A stretch of DNA of 64,000 nucleotides. It comes from Azolla caroliniana (Eukaryota; Polypodiophyta). A program made the translations under genes and the position numbers. Every line of letters begins with the position of its first letter. The first letter of the stretch is position 1. Below are positions 1 to 11,617 of this stretch, in pieces. The stretch lies in NCBI GenBank assembly GCA_043228905.1, contig JBHGNT010000020.1, positions 6,510,001 to 6,574,000 of the forward strand. The letters are read 5' to 3'. The notes beneath the pieces were generated by a model. That model worked only from the letters and a program-made list of their open reading frames with translations, had not been told where the DNA came from and did not search any database.

Positions 1-1040
1 TTATTTTTTGGTTGGATTTTTGCCTTTGCCTTTGCCCTCCCAAGCTCCACATCCAAAGTGGTCATTCATTCATTCATTCATTCATTCATGATTGATTGAT
101 TATTGATGAGTTAAAGGAGGATCTCAGTTGTGCTCCTCCTCGTCTTTGTTCAATCTGATTCTGGGCTATAGCTTGGTTTCTATTGATTTTCAGGAATAAG
201 AAAAAAAAATTCATAAAGGAAAGGCCAGGAAGCGAGCAAGAAAGAAAGCTTCTGATCAGGTAAGCTATGCTATGCTATGCTATGCTGTTTTTCAGAAATG
301 GATTTTGTTCTTTTTTCTGCTTCGCGACCTTTAAGCGTTCTGTTTCGTAACAAACATCATACATCTGTTAACGTTCAGCGTTTTTGTTAAAAAATAAATA
401 AATTTAAAGCATCTTTCTATAGAAGAAAAGCAAGAAAGAAAGCAAAAAAAATCAAGAAAGCTTCTGATGAGGTAAGATATGGCGTCCTTACGAACGTGGT
501 TATGCTATGTATTCCTTTTCACGAGATAATCTATATATCGTTTCGAATGGTTTTACTGTCTTTTTTAGTTACATGAGATATTATAAACTTTGGTGTTTTC
601 AGAAAGTTTTCTTCTCTGTTTGAAATTCAATTCTGTCATTTTAAGTTCTTATTTGCCTTTTTATTCTGTCTGTTCTGGCGTAGATTCATAGTGATTACCT
701 TCGCTTTCTTCTTCCAAGAAAGACAGAACTTGAGCCAGTTACCTCTGCTCCAAAACCACTCAAGAAAACCAGGGAAAAGATAATCCATCTTTGCCTTCTC
801 TTATTTGTTTGCTGATTTGGCAATTCCAATATTTAAAGAAAAGCAAGCAAAGAAAATACAAGAAAAGGGAAAACCAAAGTAGAAGCGAAGGAAGCGCAAA
901 GGAAATCAAATTTTCTCAGAGTAAAGAAGGCCCAGGAAGTAAACGCAAAGCAAAGCTATTGAAACCAAAAAATAGATGAGGAAAAAAGACAGAAAATAAG
1001 GATAGCCTCTATTTGTTTGAGTTTGTGGTTCTTTTTTTCC
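1..1040 (+). other. 5' flank and leader of the VQ-motif gene
   Basis: No coding exon is recognisable here. A (TTCA)n run lies at about 63-88 and a (CTATG)n run at about 264-286. Two good plant 5' splice donors are visible, CAG|GTAAGC near 258 and GAG|GTAAGAT near 471, and a TTTTCAG acceptor near 598. One or more 5'-UTR introns are therefore possible. Purine-rich stretches (AAGAAAGAAAG) flank both donors. The transcription start cannot be fixed from sequence alone. Confidence 0.4.
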
Positions 1041-2195
1041 ATGAAGAAGTCTCCATTTTATGGAGGCGAGGAGCGAGAGGGGAGCCCTCGCGCGAAGAAA
1101 AGCAATTTGAGCCCAGCTACTAGGATTTGTTTTGAAAGAGAAACAATCGTGCACACTCATTCTTCAAATTTCCGTGAAGTTGTGCACCAGCTGACAGGGG
1201 CAGAGTCATCATCGAACGATGAAAGACCGCCCCCACTTTTTATTAATGGATCATCTCGGCACGAGAATGTGCCACCTAACAATGGTTTCAGTCGAGATGT
1301 TGTTTCCTCAGGTAACACCAATAGCAGCACGAGTAATATCCATAATAGCATCAAAGCACATTCATTTGGATCGTCGCGTCTTGAGAATATGGTCAATAAT
1401 GATGGTTTAGGTCGAGATGTATCCACCACCAGTAGGTATTCGTTTGGGCCATCTCGGCATGAGAATGTAGCCAATAACGGTGGTTTGGGTAGAGATGTTA
1501 GCACGGTCAATAGCATCAAGGGTCATTCGTTGGGATCGTCTCGTCTTGAGAATGCAGTCAATAACATGGCCAATAATGATGATGGCTTAATCAAAGATCA
1601 TTCACTTGGATCTTGTCTGCAGGAGAATGCTGCTAATAATGATGGTTTTGGTCAAGACTTTGTCGGCTCAAGTAGTCATGAAATGCATGCGAAAAGTGAT
1701 ACTCCTGCACCTGGCAAAACTCTTCAACTAGAAGCAAAGGGCCCCTTGGCTTTAAGACTTTTCGAGAGGAGGAGATCATCAAACAACAATAAAAGCTTCG
1801 GAAGGTTGTCTACTAACAGTAAAGATCTTCCAGCTTTGGTTTCAGGTCCTTTGACTCCATTAGCATGCGAATTCGAGAAGATTTGTTTCTCTCAGACACC
1901 CATTGGTAGCCCTGACAACCACCACCACCCTAAGCCAATATCATCAGAGGAAGAAGAACGAGGAAATAATGATATGCAAATATCGTCTTCCACCCATCCA
2001 ACAGGGATGGATATTAGTCTTAGTGTTACAAGAGTTGCGAATATGGAGCCAGATATGGATAATAACCATAAAAACCAACTGAGTGCTGAAGATGTAGCTA
2101 TTGCCGAGAAAGGTTTTTTCTTACACTCTGAAAGGCCTAGAAGTAGTGAATTGACATTGCTTCCCTTATTTCCAGAGTCCCCAAGGAACCTATAA
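1041..2195 (+). CDS. VQ-motif-containing protein (VQ4/11/31/33-like)
   Basis: A 384-residue open frame from ATG 1041; the frame is open slightly upstream but has no earlier ATG. Residues 44-53 read FREVVHQLTG, a VQ motif (FxxxVQxLTG) with His in place of Gln. The middle has a block resembling the VQ4/11/31/33 group (LALRLFERRR, LTPLACEFEKICFSQTPIGSP). The C-terminus IAEKGFFLH followed by LLPLFPESP is a hallmark of that group. Known members are small nuclear WRKY partners, several of them MAP-kinase substrates; SP sites occur here (GSP at residues 14-16, ESP near the end). Between the VQ motif and the middle block lie about five degenerate repeats of the type SSRxENxxNNxGxGRDV, making the protein longer than typical relatives. 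The coding part has no intron, as is common in this family. Family call is firm; the exact orthologue is not. Confidence 0.88.
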   Translation: MKKSPFYGGEEREGSPRAKKSNLSPATRICFERETIVHTHSSNFREVVHQLTGAESSSNDERPPPLFINGSSRHENVPPNNGFSRDVVSSGNTNSSTSNIHNSIKAHSFGSSRLENMVNNDGLGRDVSTTSRYSFGPSRHENVANNGGLGRDVSTVNSIKGHSLGSSRLENAVNNMANNDDGLIKDHSLGSCLQENAANNDGFGQDFVGSSSHEMHAKSDTPAPGKTLQLEAKGPLALRLFERRRSSNNNKSFGRLSTNSKDLPALVSGPLTPLACEFEKICFSQTPIGSPDNHHHPKPISSEEEERGNNDMQISSSTHPTGMDISLSVTRVANMEPDMDNNHKNQLSAEDVAIAEKGFFLHSERPRSSELTLLPLFPESPRNL

Positions 2196-3268
2196 TCAAA
2201 TCTTTTCCTTTCAGGGATTTCCCTTTGAATTGAAATTTTATATTGGAGGACTAGGATAGAGATATGTGGAGCCTTAAATTTTTCCCATTCTAATGAAGTT
2301 TATGTTCCATGGTCTAGTAAGGAAATGTCTACCTCTGTCTTTGGAGTCTGGAAATTGTTATGGGAATATAGATATATGGTTGTAATAAATCAATGTTTCA
2401 TGATCCTATGAGGAATGTCTGTCCAAGGGTTCAGTAATTTTATTTTTATTTTATGATTTTCACATCTTTCAAAGGGATTGGTTGATTTTTCTATCCAAGG
2501 GTTCAGTAATTGTATTTTTATTTTATGATTTTCACATCTTTCAAAGGGATTGGTTGATTTTTAAGGGGAACAGTTTGTAAAACTATTGACTTTAATAGGT
2601 TCCAAATTCCATGGGTTTCTTTTGAGCACTTCATAACTCACTACAAGAAACTATGTTGGTTTCTTCAAAGGTATTGGATGGCTTTTCAGGGGAATAGTAT
2701 CTAAAGTTGTTGACTCTAAATAGGTTCCAACTGTCCATTGGGCTTCTTTGGAGCACTTCATAACTCATTGAGTTGCACGAAATTGTGTTTGCTCGTATGC
2801 ACAAAATTGAGTTGCACGAATATAGGTTTAACAGATCTTATGCATTGCCTTATATCTTTTGCTACTGAAAACAAGCATTTGAAATGCTCCTGTGCTCCTG
2901 CTGGCTGGCCTAAGAAGCTATATTTATGGGATTTCCTTTAAGGTTGATTAAATTATTCCCAATGTCGACTGAACATAATCCACCTTGTTTTATCTTTGCT
3001 TGTTTGTTTTGCCTTTAATTGATAATGATCTTTGAAAGTGTGTTTGAATGAAGAGTTGTCTTTGATATTATAAGAGTTTCAATTTAAAGCCTCATGTTTA
3101 TGACAGCTACGACTTACCAGTTTTCCTTTCGATCCTAAGAGTTTCAAAACAGTTTGCCATCGATTGGCTAGTGTGCACATACAATGATAGCATATATTAT
3201 TAATGGAAAGTTTTTTCATGAGTTTCTCTTGCAAGGAAAATTTTCCATAAGTAGGTAGTAGGGCAGTT
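2196..3268 (+). other. 3' UTR and AT-rich intergenic DNA downstream of the VQ gene
   Basis: An AATAAA signal at 2384-2389, about 190 bp past the stop codon, is a plausible poly(A) signal. The rest is AT-rich and contains local tandem duplications, listed separately. No coding exon is supported. It ends at the CAGTT target duplication of Copia-1 (3264-3268). Confidence 0.5.
2422..2790. repeat. Adjacent tandem duplications (72 bp and 124 bp)
   Basis: A 72-bp unit beginning TCCAAGGGTTCAGTAATT at 2422 is repeated almost exactly at 2494. Overlapping it, a more diverged unit of about 124 bp beginning CAAAGGNATTGG starts at 2542 and again at 2666. Both copies of the latter end in GAGCACTTCATAACTCA. 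These are non-coding. Confidence 0.8.
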
Positions 3269-3728
3269 TGTTGGAGGGTGGCAGCTCTAAACCTGCACTC
3301 TCTTTCATCTTTGTTATCTTTGTTCTACATTCTCTCTCTTCTAGATTCTTCTCTGTCTAGGATTTGTAACTCTTTAAATGCTTTCTCTCTCTAGAATTTG
3401 CAATGCTTTAAATGCCTTTTTTCTCGCTCACTTTTTCCAAGATATTCTTTTCTAGTTTATTGTACCCGCTTGATAGTAGAAGAGTCACTTAACTACCAAA
3501 TAACCATTTCACCCACTTTCCTCAATTTTGTAGAAATAGGCTATACCAGCCTCTTTTGTAAAGTCTTCTACTTTTGCTGCTACTTACAAATAAGCTCTAC
3601 TCTTTGGTTGTGTATCTATTCTTTGCAACCATTTTTTCTACTACTGTCTAACAACCTTCTCACAACTTGGGAGTGTCTATTTTGTTTTAACAATTGTTCC
3701 GCTATTGCTATTAACAACTTTTATCACA
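3269..3728 (+). repeat. Copia-1 5' LTR
   Basis: 460 bp, TG...CA, followed directly by the primer-binding site at 3729. It pairs with 8342-8811. Confidence 0.93.
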
Positions 3729-3740
3729 TGGTATTAGACT
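3729..3740 (+). other. Copia-1 primer-binding site
   Basis: TGGTATTAGACT differs slightly from the tRNA-iMet complementary site TGGTATCAGAGC. The mismatches are consistent with decay. Confidence 0.8.
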
Positions 3741-3982
3741 CAACCTAATTTTTTTTTGCCAAAGAGCACACAGACCTATCTTCTTTTATCCCTCCCTTCC
3801 AACCCTATATAGGAGGTTCTCTAAGCAACCACCCTCCCAACCTATAGAGGAGGTTCTTCTTCTTCTTTTTCTTTTCCCCTCATCTGAGCCTCATCTAGCA
3901 TCTAGGGACGGGTAGAAAGACCCTGAGCATCTACTTACAACTATTGCAAATTGTCCAATTGTAGCTCAAGAGGAGGATATCC

Positions 3983-5008
3983 ATGGCCTCACATGCCACC
4001 ATTGTTTCATCAACCATTCCCCAACTCCCCAAAGAGTCCATCTTGGATCGGAACAATTACTTGGATTGAGAACTGCAAATAAAGACCTTGTTATAGCGCC
4101 ATTGTCTATGGAATGTAGTCAATGGCAGTGACAAGAAACCACTGGTAACTTCATCCTCTTCAACCAAATTAGTTGTTGGCTCATTTAATGCTGAGATTGA
4201 AGCTTGGCTAGATAAGGATTCTCGTGCTCATGATTTCCTCATGTTTAATATTAAACCGAGCATCGCTTGTCAATTTCATGATACAGATGAAGAAACAACC
4301 ACTGAACTATGGGCAACCATAAAAAAGAGGTATCTTCGAGCTAATCATACTCAAATGATAACTATTGATAGCCAACTAGCAAATCTCAAGATTCATGACA
4401 CTCCCAACATCATGGATGAAATAACGCAATTTGTTACTCTTCAAAAGGAACTAGTTTCTTTGGGAAGCAAGTCAATTGAAATTGAGTTTGTGCATCGTCT
4501 AATTATAAAGTTACCTGAGTCATTCTCAGCCTTTTGTGACACAATTTCTCTTCTTCCCAACACACATGATATGAATACATTTCTTGGCATGCTACAAGAC
4601 AAGGCAACTAGGAAGGAAAGTGCTCAAACTTCCAATGAGACGATTCTACATGCGAAAAGTAAAGGCAAGTGGAAGCAAAATGGCAACTCCTACAACAAAC
4701 CCAATCCAAGACCATCAAACAACCTAGCCTACAATGAGCTCACCAGTCATTATTGTGGCTACAAAGGTCACATTCAACCCGATTGTCAAAAAAAGAAAAG
4801 GGACAATGCCAAGAAATCTTCTTCTACCGAAAGTCGACCTTCACCAAAATCAAACTCGGTCCACTCAACCAAAGAAACAGTTTTCCTTGGCATTGAGGAA
4901 CATTCTTCACATTTGGTTGGAACAACTACCTCAACCATTGATGAGTGGTTACTAGATAGTGGTGCCACTACACACATGACTTTGACAAATCCATTTTGCA
5001 TGATGTGA
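3983..5008 (+). pseudogene. Copia-1 gag and protease remnant
   Basis: The frame starts at ATG 3983 (MASHATIVSS) and is broken by an in-frame TGA near 4066 (in LDRNNYLD*) and by a further stop before 4241. After that it reads openly to 5008. It carries the UBN2-type gag region and a zinc knuckle whose first Cys is replaced by Ser (SHYCGYKGHIQPDC), so the CCHC finger is damaged. The aspartic protease motif LLDSGATTHM is near 4950. A frameshift follows. In an active element this would encode the capsid and protease of the virus-like particle. Confidence 0.88.
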
Positions 5009-5210
5009 AGCCTAGCTCCTTCCAAATCTCCATAGGAGATGCCTCAAGCATTGAGGCTTCGTGTGTGGTAATGTGTTTCTTAACAAATCTTCAAATGACG
5101 AACATCTTGTTCTTCAAGATGTGTTACATGTGCCTTGCATCTCTACCAACCTACTTTCGGTTTACCAAATTACTAAGCAAGGTTATGGAGTCTACTTTGA
5201 TAGCTAAGTT

Positions 5211-6716
5211 TTGGAAGTCATTGACACCAACAACCTACAATTTGCAGCTAATGGCACACAAGAAGGGGGTTTATATCGCCTAAAAAGTTCCCATAGCCCC
5301 TTCGAAAAAACCAAATCTCATCTTCTTCAATGCTCTCATGCCTTGGTGGAACAAGAAGATCCCATGTTGTGGCATGCTAGGTTCGGTCACCTCAACTACG
5401 ATTCTCTACAAAAGCTCTCCTCTTCACAACTAGTTGAGGGTTTGCCTATTTTCAAACCTCCCAATACCCCATGTGTTGCTTGTCTTCATGGCAAGCAACA
5501 TCAAGAGCCTTTCCCTCGTGAAGCCACTCACCGTGCAACATCTATCTTGGAGTTAGTGCACATGGATCTTTGTGGTCCCAGGAAAATCACTACTCTTGGT
5601 GGTGCACGCTACGTCATGCTTATACGTTGTGGCATGCTAGGTTCAGTCACATCAACTACGATTCTCTACAAAAGCTCTCCTCTTCACAACTAGTTGAGGG
5701 TCGGCCTATTTTCAAAACTCCCAATACCCCATGTGTTGCTTGTCTTCATGGCAAGCAACATCGAGAGCCTTTCCCTTGTGAAGCCAATCACCGTGCAACA
5801 TCTATCTTGGAGTTAGTGCACGTGGATCTTTGTGGTCCCAAGAAAACCACTACTCTTGGTGGTGCACGCTACGCCATGCTTATAATTGATGATTTCTCCC
5901 GCAAGGTTTGGGTTTATTTTCTTGTAGAGAAATCTCAAGCCTTCACCAAATTTCAAGAATGGGTAGCTCTTGTTGAGAACAAGACATCAAAGAAAGTTCG
6001 AAAGATCAAGTTCGACAATGGTGGAGAGTTTAGCTCCCAAGCTTTCCACCATTTTTGCTCTCAACGAGGCATTGCTCACCAATTTTCCACACACAATACT
6101 CCTCAACAAAATGGTGTTGTAGAGAGGAAGAACTAGACAGTCCAAGAGATGGCTCGTACAATGCTATCTCAATATGATCTTCCTCTTGTTTTGGGGTGAA
6201 GCTGTCAACACAATAGTCTACATCATCAATTGCTGCCCAACGAAAGCAGTTGTTGCGATGACCCTTGCAGAAGCATTTACAGGTGTAAAGCCCTTAGTTT
6301 CTCATTTAAAAGTCTTTGGTTGTGATGCCTATGTTCACATTTCAGATCATAAAAGGACTAAATTTGAGTCCAAAACCAAGAAATGCAAATTTCTTGGTTA
6401 CAACACAAAATCTAAAGCCTATAGGTTATGGGATTTAGAATCAAAGTCCCTTAGAGTCATCTCGAGGGATGTTCATTTTGTGGAGTCTCAGTTGGACGAC
6501 TCTAGGATTTCACCTGAGTTCACGGTTGAAATCCCAGCTCCCCCAAAATCTCCTATTTTAGACGAAGATGTCTCAACTTCAAGCCCCCCATCTCCTCATA
6601 CTCAATCTCTAACTTCGCCAACAATTCAAACCTCTCCCTCAACTCCACTAATTTCCCCTCCCCTCTACACACCAACTTCCACCACTTCCCAAGTGGCTTC
6701 AAGCCACGTTTCGTGA
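5211..6716 (+). pseudogene. Copia-1 integrase remnant with internal duplication
   Basis: A GAG-pre-integrase zinc region (ARFGHLNYDS then CVACLHGKQH) is followed by an integrase core: IIDDFSRKVW, KFDNGGEF and QQNGVVERKN supply D, D and E. A stop interrupts the core just after ERKN (6136). A second frame (6174-6716) gives the C-terminal part (HLKVFGCDAYVH, KCKFLGY). A 260-bp tandem duplication inside the zinc region also shifts the frame. The product cannot be functional. Confidence 0.88.
5365..5884 (+). repeat. 260-bp tandem duplication inside Copia-1 pol
   Basis: The block beginning near TGTGGCATGCTAGGTTC at about 5368 recurs at about 5628 with few differences, giving a period of 260. As 260 is not a multiple of three, the second copy is in another frame. 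The duplicated segment covers the HxxxC/CxxC zinc region. Confidence 0.93.
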
Positions 6717-6764
6717 TTCTCATCTCTTTGATGTTGAACTTCATGAGTATAGAACTAGACCAAC

Positions 6765-8337
6765 ATGAAAAGAACATGTATGCAACTTTGCCTTACTATG
6801 CACTGGTGTGCAATCACAAGAACCCACAATACCAAAAGAGGCCATGTTCTTCCAAAGTGGAAAGCAACAATGGAAGTTGAACTTGATTCCATTGAGCGGA
6901 ATCATACATGGGAGCTAGTTCCACAGACTCAACATCGACAAGTCATTGGACTGAATTGGATTTTCAAGACCAAGTACCATGTTGATGGTACTTTGGATAA
7001 ACACAAGGCATGTTTAGTTGCAAAAGGCTACTCACAAGTTGAAGCAGTGGATTATGAGGAAACTTTTGCTCCAATAGCAAGGTACACCTCTATTCGATGT
7101 GCGCTTGCACTTGTTGCTCACAACAAATGGCCCATCTTTCAAATGGATGTCAAGTCAACCTTCCTTAATTGTGACTTGAGAGAGGAGGTTTATGTTGAAC
7201 AACCTCCAGGTTTTGAGATTTCAAAGCAGAAAAACATGGTCTACAGGTTACACAAAGCCTTGTATGGCTTAAAGCAAGCTTGGCATGACAAAATTGATAT
7301 TCTCTCTCTTTTGGGTTTCAGAATTGTTATGTTGACAACAATCTCTATGTTTTTTCCCAAGATAATTTGTTATGCTTGATCATATTATATGTTGATGACC
7401 TTCTAATTATAGGGTCCCTTGCTTCTAAAATCAAGGAGCTCCATGTTGACCTCAAAACAACATTCGAAAATAACTTATCTAGGACTTCTCCATTATTTCA
7501 TAGGTATGGAGGTCTATCAATCACATGGTGGTATTTTCATTAGCCAACATAGGTATCTCAAGCAGCTCCTTGAGACCTATAGCATGTCAAATTGCAAGCC
7601 ACTCTCTTGTCCAATGGATCCAAACTCAAAGTTATCTCGTGAAGTCAATTCTCCCATATTTGAAGATATCACGACATATAGAAGGTTAATTGGGTCCCTT
7701 CTTCACTTAAATTACACCAGGCCTGATTTGTCCTATAGCGTGAGTATTCTCAACCAATTCTCAAGTGTTCCAAGACAAAGTCATTAGTAAGCAGTTATTC
7801 AAGTTCTTCGGTATTTGCCCAACACATTCAACTATGGTCAATCTTTTAGAGCCGACATTGAGCTTGTTGGCTACTCAGATCCTGATTGGGCAGGTGATAT
7901 TGATTCTAGAAGGTCCACATCTGGCTATTGTTTTATGTTAGGTTCAGGCTTGATTTCTTAGAAATCGAAGAAACAAAACTCAGTTTCTACTTCATCGACG
8001 GAAGCTGAATATCGTGCCTACTTGGATACTTGCTATGAGTTGCTATGGTTAATGCAATTGTTTTCTTACATTGGTATCTTGTAAGACTCCTTTTGCAGTT
8101 TTCACCGACAGCCAAAGTGTTTGTGCCTTGGCACATAGCTCAACATTTCATGGTAGAACAAAACATATCGAAGTGCACTACCATTTTGTTCATGAATTAG
8201 TGAAATCACAAGTCATCAACTTGGCATATTGTCCTACTCAAGAAAATGTGGCTGATTTATTTACTAAGCCACTTCCAAGGCAAGCCATTGATCAACTCCT
8301 TAGTCAACTTAATGTTCGACCATCATTCTGGAGCTAA
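6765..8337 (+). pseudogene. Copia-1 reverse transcriptase and RNase H remnant
   Basis: RT motifs in order: WIFKTKYHVDG, KARLVAKGY-like KACLVAKGY, FQMDVKSTFLN, YGLKQAW, then LYVDDLLIIG near 7385. RNase H parts include SDPDWAGD near 7875, SSTEAEYRAY near 8000 and FTDSQSVCALAH then KHIEVHYHFV (8100-8200). Several stops and frameshifts separate these pieces (for example at 7377 and 7788). The region ends just before the 3' LTR. Confidence 0.88.
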
Positions 8338-8341
8338 GAGG

Positions 8342-8811
8342 TGTTGGAGGGTGGCAACTCCAAACCTGCACTCTCTTTCATCTTTATTATCTCTGTTCTA
8401 CATTCTCTCTCTTCCTAGATTCTTCCCTCTCTAGGATTTACAACTCTTTAAATGACTTCTCTCTCTAGAATCTGCAATGCTTTAAAATGCCTTCTCTCTT
8501 TCACTTTTTCCAAGATATTCCCTCTTATTCCTAGTTTATTGTACATGTTTGGTAGTACAAGAGTCACTTAACTACCAAACAACCATTTCACCCACTTTCC
8601 CCAATTTGTAGAAATAGGCTATACGAGCCTCTTTTGGGAAGACTTACTTTTGCTCCTACTTGCAAACAAGCTCTACTCTTTGGTTGTGTCTCTATTCTTT
8701 GCAACCATTTTTTCTACTACTGTCAAACAACCTTCTCACAGCTTGGGAGTGTCTATTTTGTTCTAAGTTCTAACAACTGTTCCATTGCTGCTATTAACAA
8801 CTTTTATCACA
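8342..8811 (+). repeat. Copia-1 3' LTR
   Basis: 470 bp, starting after a purine-rich GAGCTAAGAG tract and ending at the CAGTT target duplication. Confidence 0.93.
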
Positions 8812-8816
8812 CAGTT

Positions 8817-11129
8817 TTCTATGGTCATGCATTTAGACTGGATGTGTACATGTTTTTACACTATTGATCACCCCAATATTGGTAAATTTTCAATGTAAGA
8901 TTGTATGTATTTTACTCGTATCAAAATTTTAGACAATCCAATGGAACAATACCATTATTCACTTTCGCATGCAATCTCAACGATGTGTTATTTGACTCCG
9001 TTGAGCCAATTTACAATTCTCAAATTATAGTCCTTTGTTGTGGCAAAATAATTTGATAACCTAGACTGATACAATGGAACAATGCCTTTGTTCGTTTTTG
9101 CATACAATCTCAAGAAGTGTTACTTGACTCAATTGATCCTATTAGCAATGCTCAAATTATGGGCTTTTTTGTGGCAAATTTTGATAATCTAGACTACAAA
9201 TATTGATCCTATTTACAATTCTCAAATTATGGGCCTTTGTGATGACAAATTTTGATAACCTAAACTACAAATGTTGATCCTATCTTCAATTCTGAAATTA
9301 TAAGCTTGTGACAAATTTTGATAATCTAGGCTGCAAATATTGATCCTATTTACAATTGATCCTATTAGCAATGCTCAAATTATGGGCTTTTTTTGTGGCA
9401 AATTTTGATAATCTAGACTACAAATATTGATCCTATTTACAATTCTCAAATTATGGGCCTTTGTGATGACAAATTTTGATAACCTAAACTACAAATGTTG
9501 ATCCTATCTTCAGTTCTGAAATTATAAGCTTGTGACAAATTTTGATAATCTAGGCTGCAAATATTGATCCTATTTACAATTCTCAAATTATGGGTCTGTG
9601 TTCACAAAATTTTTATAACCTATTTTTTATTCCATATAGTGGCACCAATATGAAGCAAAGTGGGAAGCCATCATTTTCCTACTTCTAACTTCATTATCAA
9701 GAATTATGTTCGTAAAATTAGCTATAGGTATAACACCGTTGAGGATTGGGATACAACGCCTTTTTTGTTGCACCCCATCTTATAATTTCAATTTGTACGA
9801 AAAAAATCAAAACTACATAAAATTCAAAAAAGAAAGTTGAAAACTCTCAAAATAACTGTGATATTTTCTACCTAAACAACTAAAACTGAAATTGAAGATT
9901 ATTCGTACACAAGGTGGGCTTCATTTCTTGTAAAATTCAAGAATGAAAAGGCTTAAAAGTTCTACAAGTAATCATAACACTATTTGGCCAAGCATAATAC
10001 TAATGCTTTTTGTTATAACATGGTGATTTCTTTCTATCATCAATGTATGGTGCAAGTTGTATATTTCACATGTTGTCAACAGCCATACCTATCAAATGAA
10101 TGTCAAAAACTTCAGAAAAAGTCTTATTGATTGTAAATTGCTACTATGAAACTCAGTCCGTAACAAAAATTTGTAAGTTGACAATGGTGAGGGAGGTGAG
10201 AAAAACCCTTATAGTACAACCACACATTTTTGCATCTCATTGAGAAACATCGCTATTTGATGTTGTAAGTAGATAATGGGGAGTGAAGAAAGAAAATCGC
10301 AATAGTACAACCTAGCATATTTTTGCATCTCATTGAGAAACATAGCTATTTGATGTTAGATGTTACAAACTTACATAGAGACAACCTATGCAATCTTCTA
10401 TTGATAATAGATTTAACTGTTTACATTAACTGTCTCCAGCTCAACCTTTGTGAGGAAAATTAAGGATTTCTCCAAGCACAAATCTTAGTATAGAGCAAGC
10501 TAATACAGTTTGTATGGTTACTACATAAATTCTCTTCATACAAACAATACATTGATTCCATAGTACCCCAAAGGTGGAATATTTCCCTAAGAGAATGTGT
10601 CCAATTGTACAGTTGTACAACAATATGAGACAATTAAATGTCCTTATAGATAGTAAAAACCAAGCTGAAGGTTATGTTAACAAGAACCACTTCTCTAGAC
10701 TACTATTATGACTACATTTACCATTGGAAAAGCTGATCATTTATGCATCTGACCCACATGTATAATATGCTTTGATGTGTATCGAACTACATAAAGACAT
10801 TTACGATGATACTATAGGCTTCCTGCAGACGTTTCACTCGTGGTATGTAAAGTCACATATTTTTCTTTTGTTGATGTTATGGATAGGCAATTTGAAATTA
10901 AAAATAAAATTTGCAAATCATCAAAAACAGTTGCTGAACTCGCAAACATAAAGTATATGGTTGTCAGGTTGTGAAGCTAGTTCCTTATGGTGATGCCAAA
11001 TTTTGATGTTTCTATATCAGGCAATATATATATATATATGTTACACTTGGCATTCAAAAGGCAACCCAATTCCCTCCCAAGAATATAAAATTATCTAAAC
11101 AAAATAACCTCATGTTGCACTGCCATATC
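8817..11129. other. AT-rich intergenic DNA between Copia-1 and the AAMP gene
   Basis: No coding region is supported. It contains the higher-order repeat at 9135-9580 and related diverged blocks from about 8930. A 94-bp tandem duplication lies at about 10175-10360, where a TTTTGCATCTCATTGAGAAA block repeats. A (TA)n run lies near 11026-11038. The last part, just below 11130, is presumably the 3' UTR of the minus-strand AAMP gene. Confidence 0.5.
9135..9580. repeat. Higher-order tandem repeat: 223-bp unit of three ~70-bp monomers
   Basis: The 223-bp block starting GATCCTATTAGCAATGCTC at 9135 recurs at 9358. Each block has three related monomers of about 70, 71 and 66 bp, each starting TTGATCCTAT and containing CAAATTTTGATAAYCTA. 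Further diverged monomers extend upstream to about 9000 and downstream to about 9620. Confidence 0.85.
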
Positions 11130-11535
11130 TTAATACTCAAAAGCACGGACCGTATGATCATCTGAGCTTGAAAGTATGTACCTTTGGCCCCTGAAATTCC
11201 ACATGGGGATGACTATCTTAGTGTTGTGGTCATTCAATGTGCATATTTAAAAACATGGACATTCATGGGGAAAAGCAACATACTTCGATAATGCAAGGTC
11301 TAAAATAGCATCTTCATGTCCAGAGAAGACTTTCTGGCATGTTCCTGTGCGACTATCCCACACTCTTATCTTACCATCAATGCATCCAGTCAAGATAGTA
11401 TCACAACTCTCTGACCAAATCAACTTTACGACTCCCTCCTACAAAACATAAAAAATATGGATCTCTGTTAAGACAATTAAAATTCATTGAAATGTTGCCC
11501 CCCACCTTATTCATGTTTTGCAACAAACTGCAAAG

Positions 11536-11617
<82 letters not shown>

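Larger units (their letters stand above)
3269..8811 (+). mobile_element. Copia-1: old Ty1/Copia LTR retrotransposon, complete but inactivated
   Basis: LTRs start TGTTGGAGGG and end TTTTATCACA. The 5-bp target duplication CAGTT is perfect (3264-3268 and 8812-8816). A primer-binding site TGGTATTAGACT follows the 5' LTR. Internal domain order is gag, protease, integrase, reverse transcriptase, RNase H, which is Copia order. The LTRs differ at many sites and by small indels (about 10% by eye) and every coding domain carries stops or frameshifts, so the insertion is old. It lies between the VQ gene and the AAMP gene. Confidence 0.95.

Noticed and set aside
791-979. 62-residue frame upstream of the VQ gene
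   Set aside because: Lys/Arg-rich low-complexity reading of a purine-rich leader; no homology and no link to the VQ frame.
1157-1519. 120-residue minus-strand frame
   Set aside because: Antisense of the repeated part of the VQ protein.
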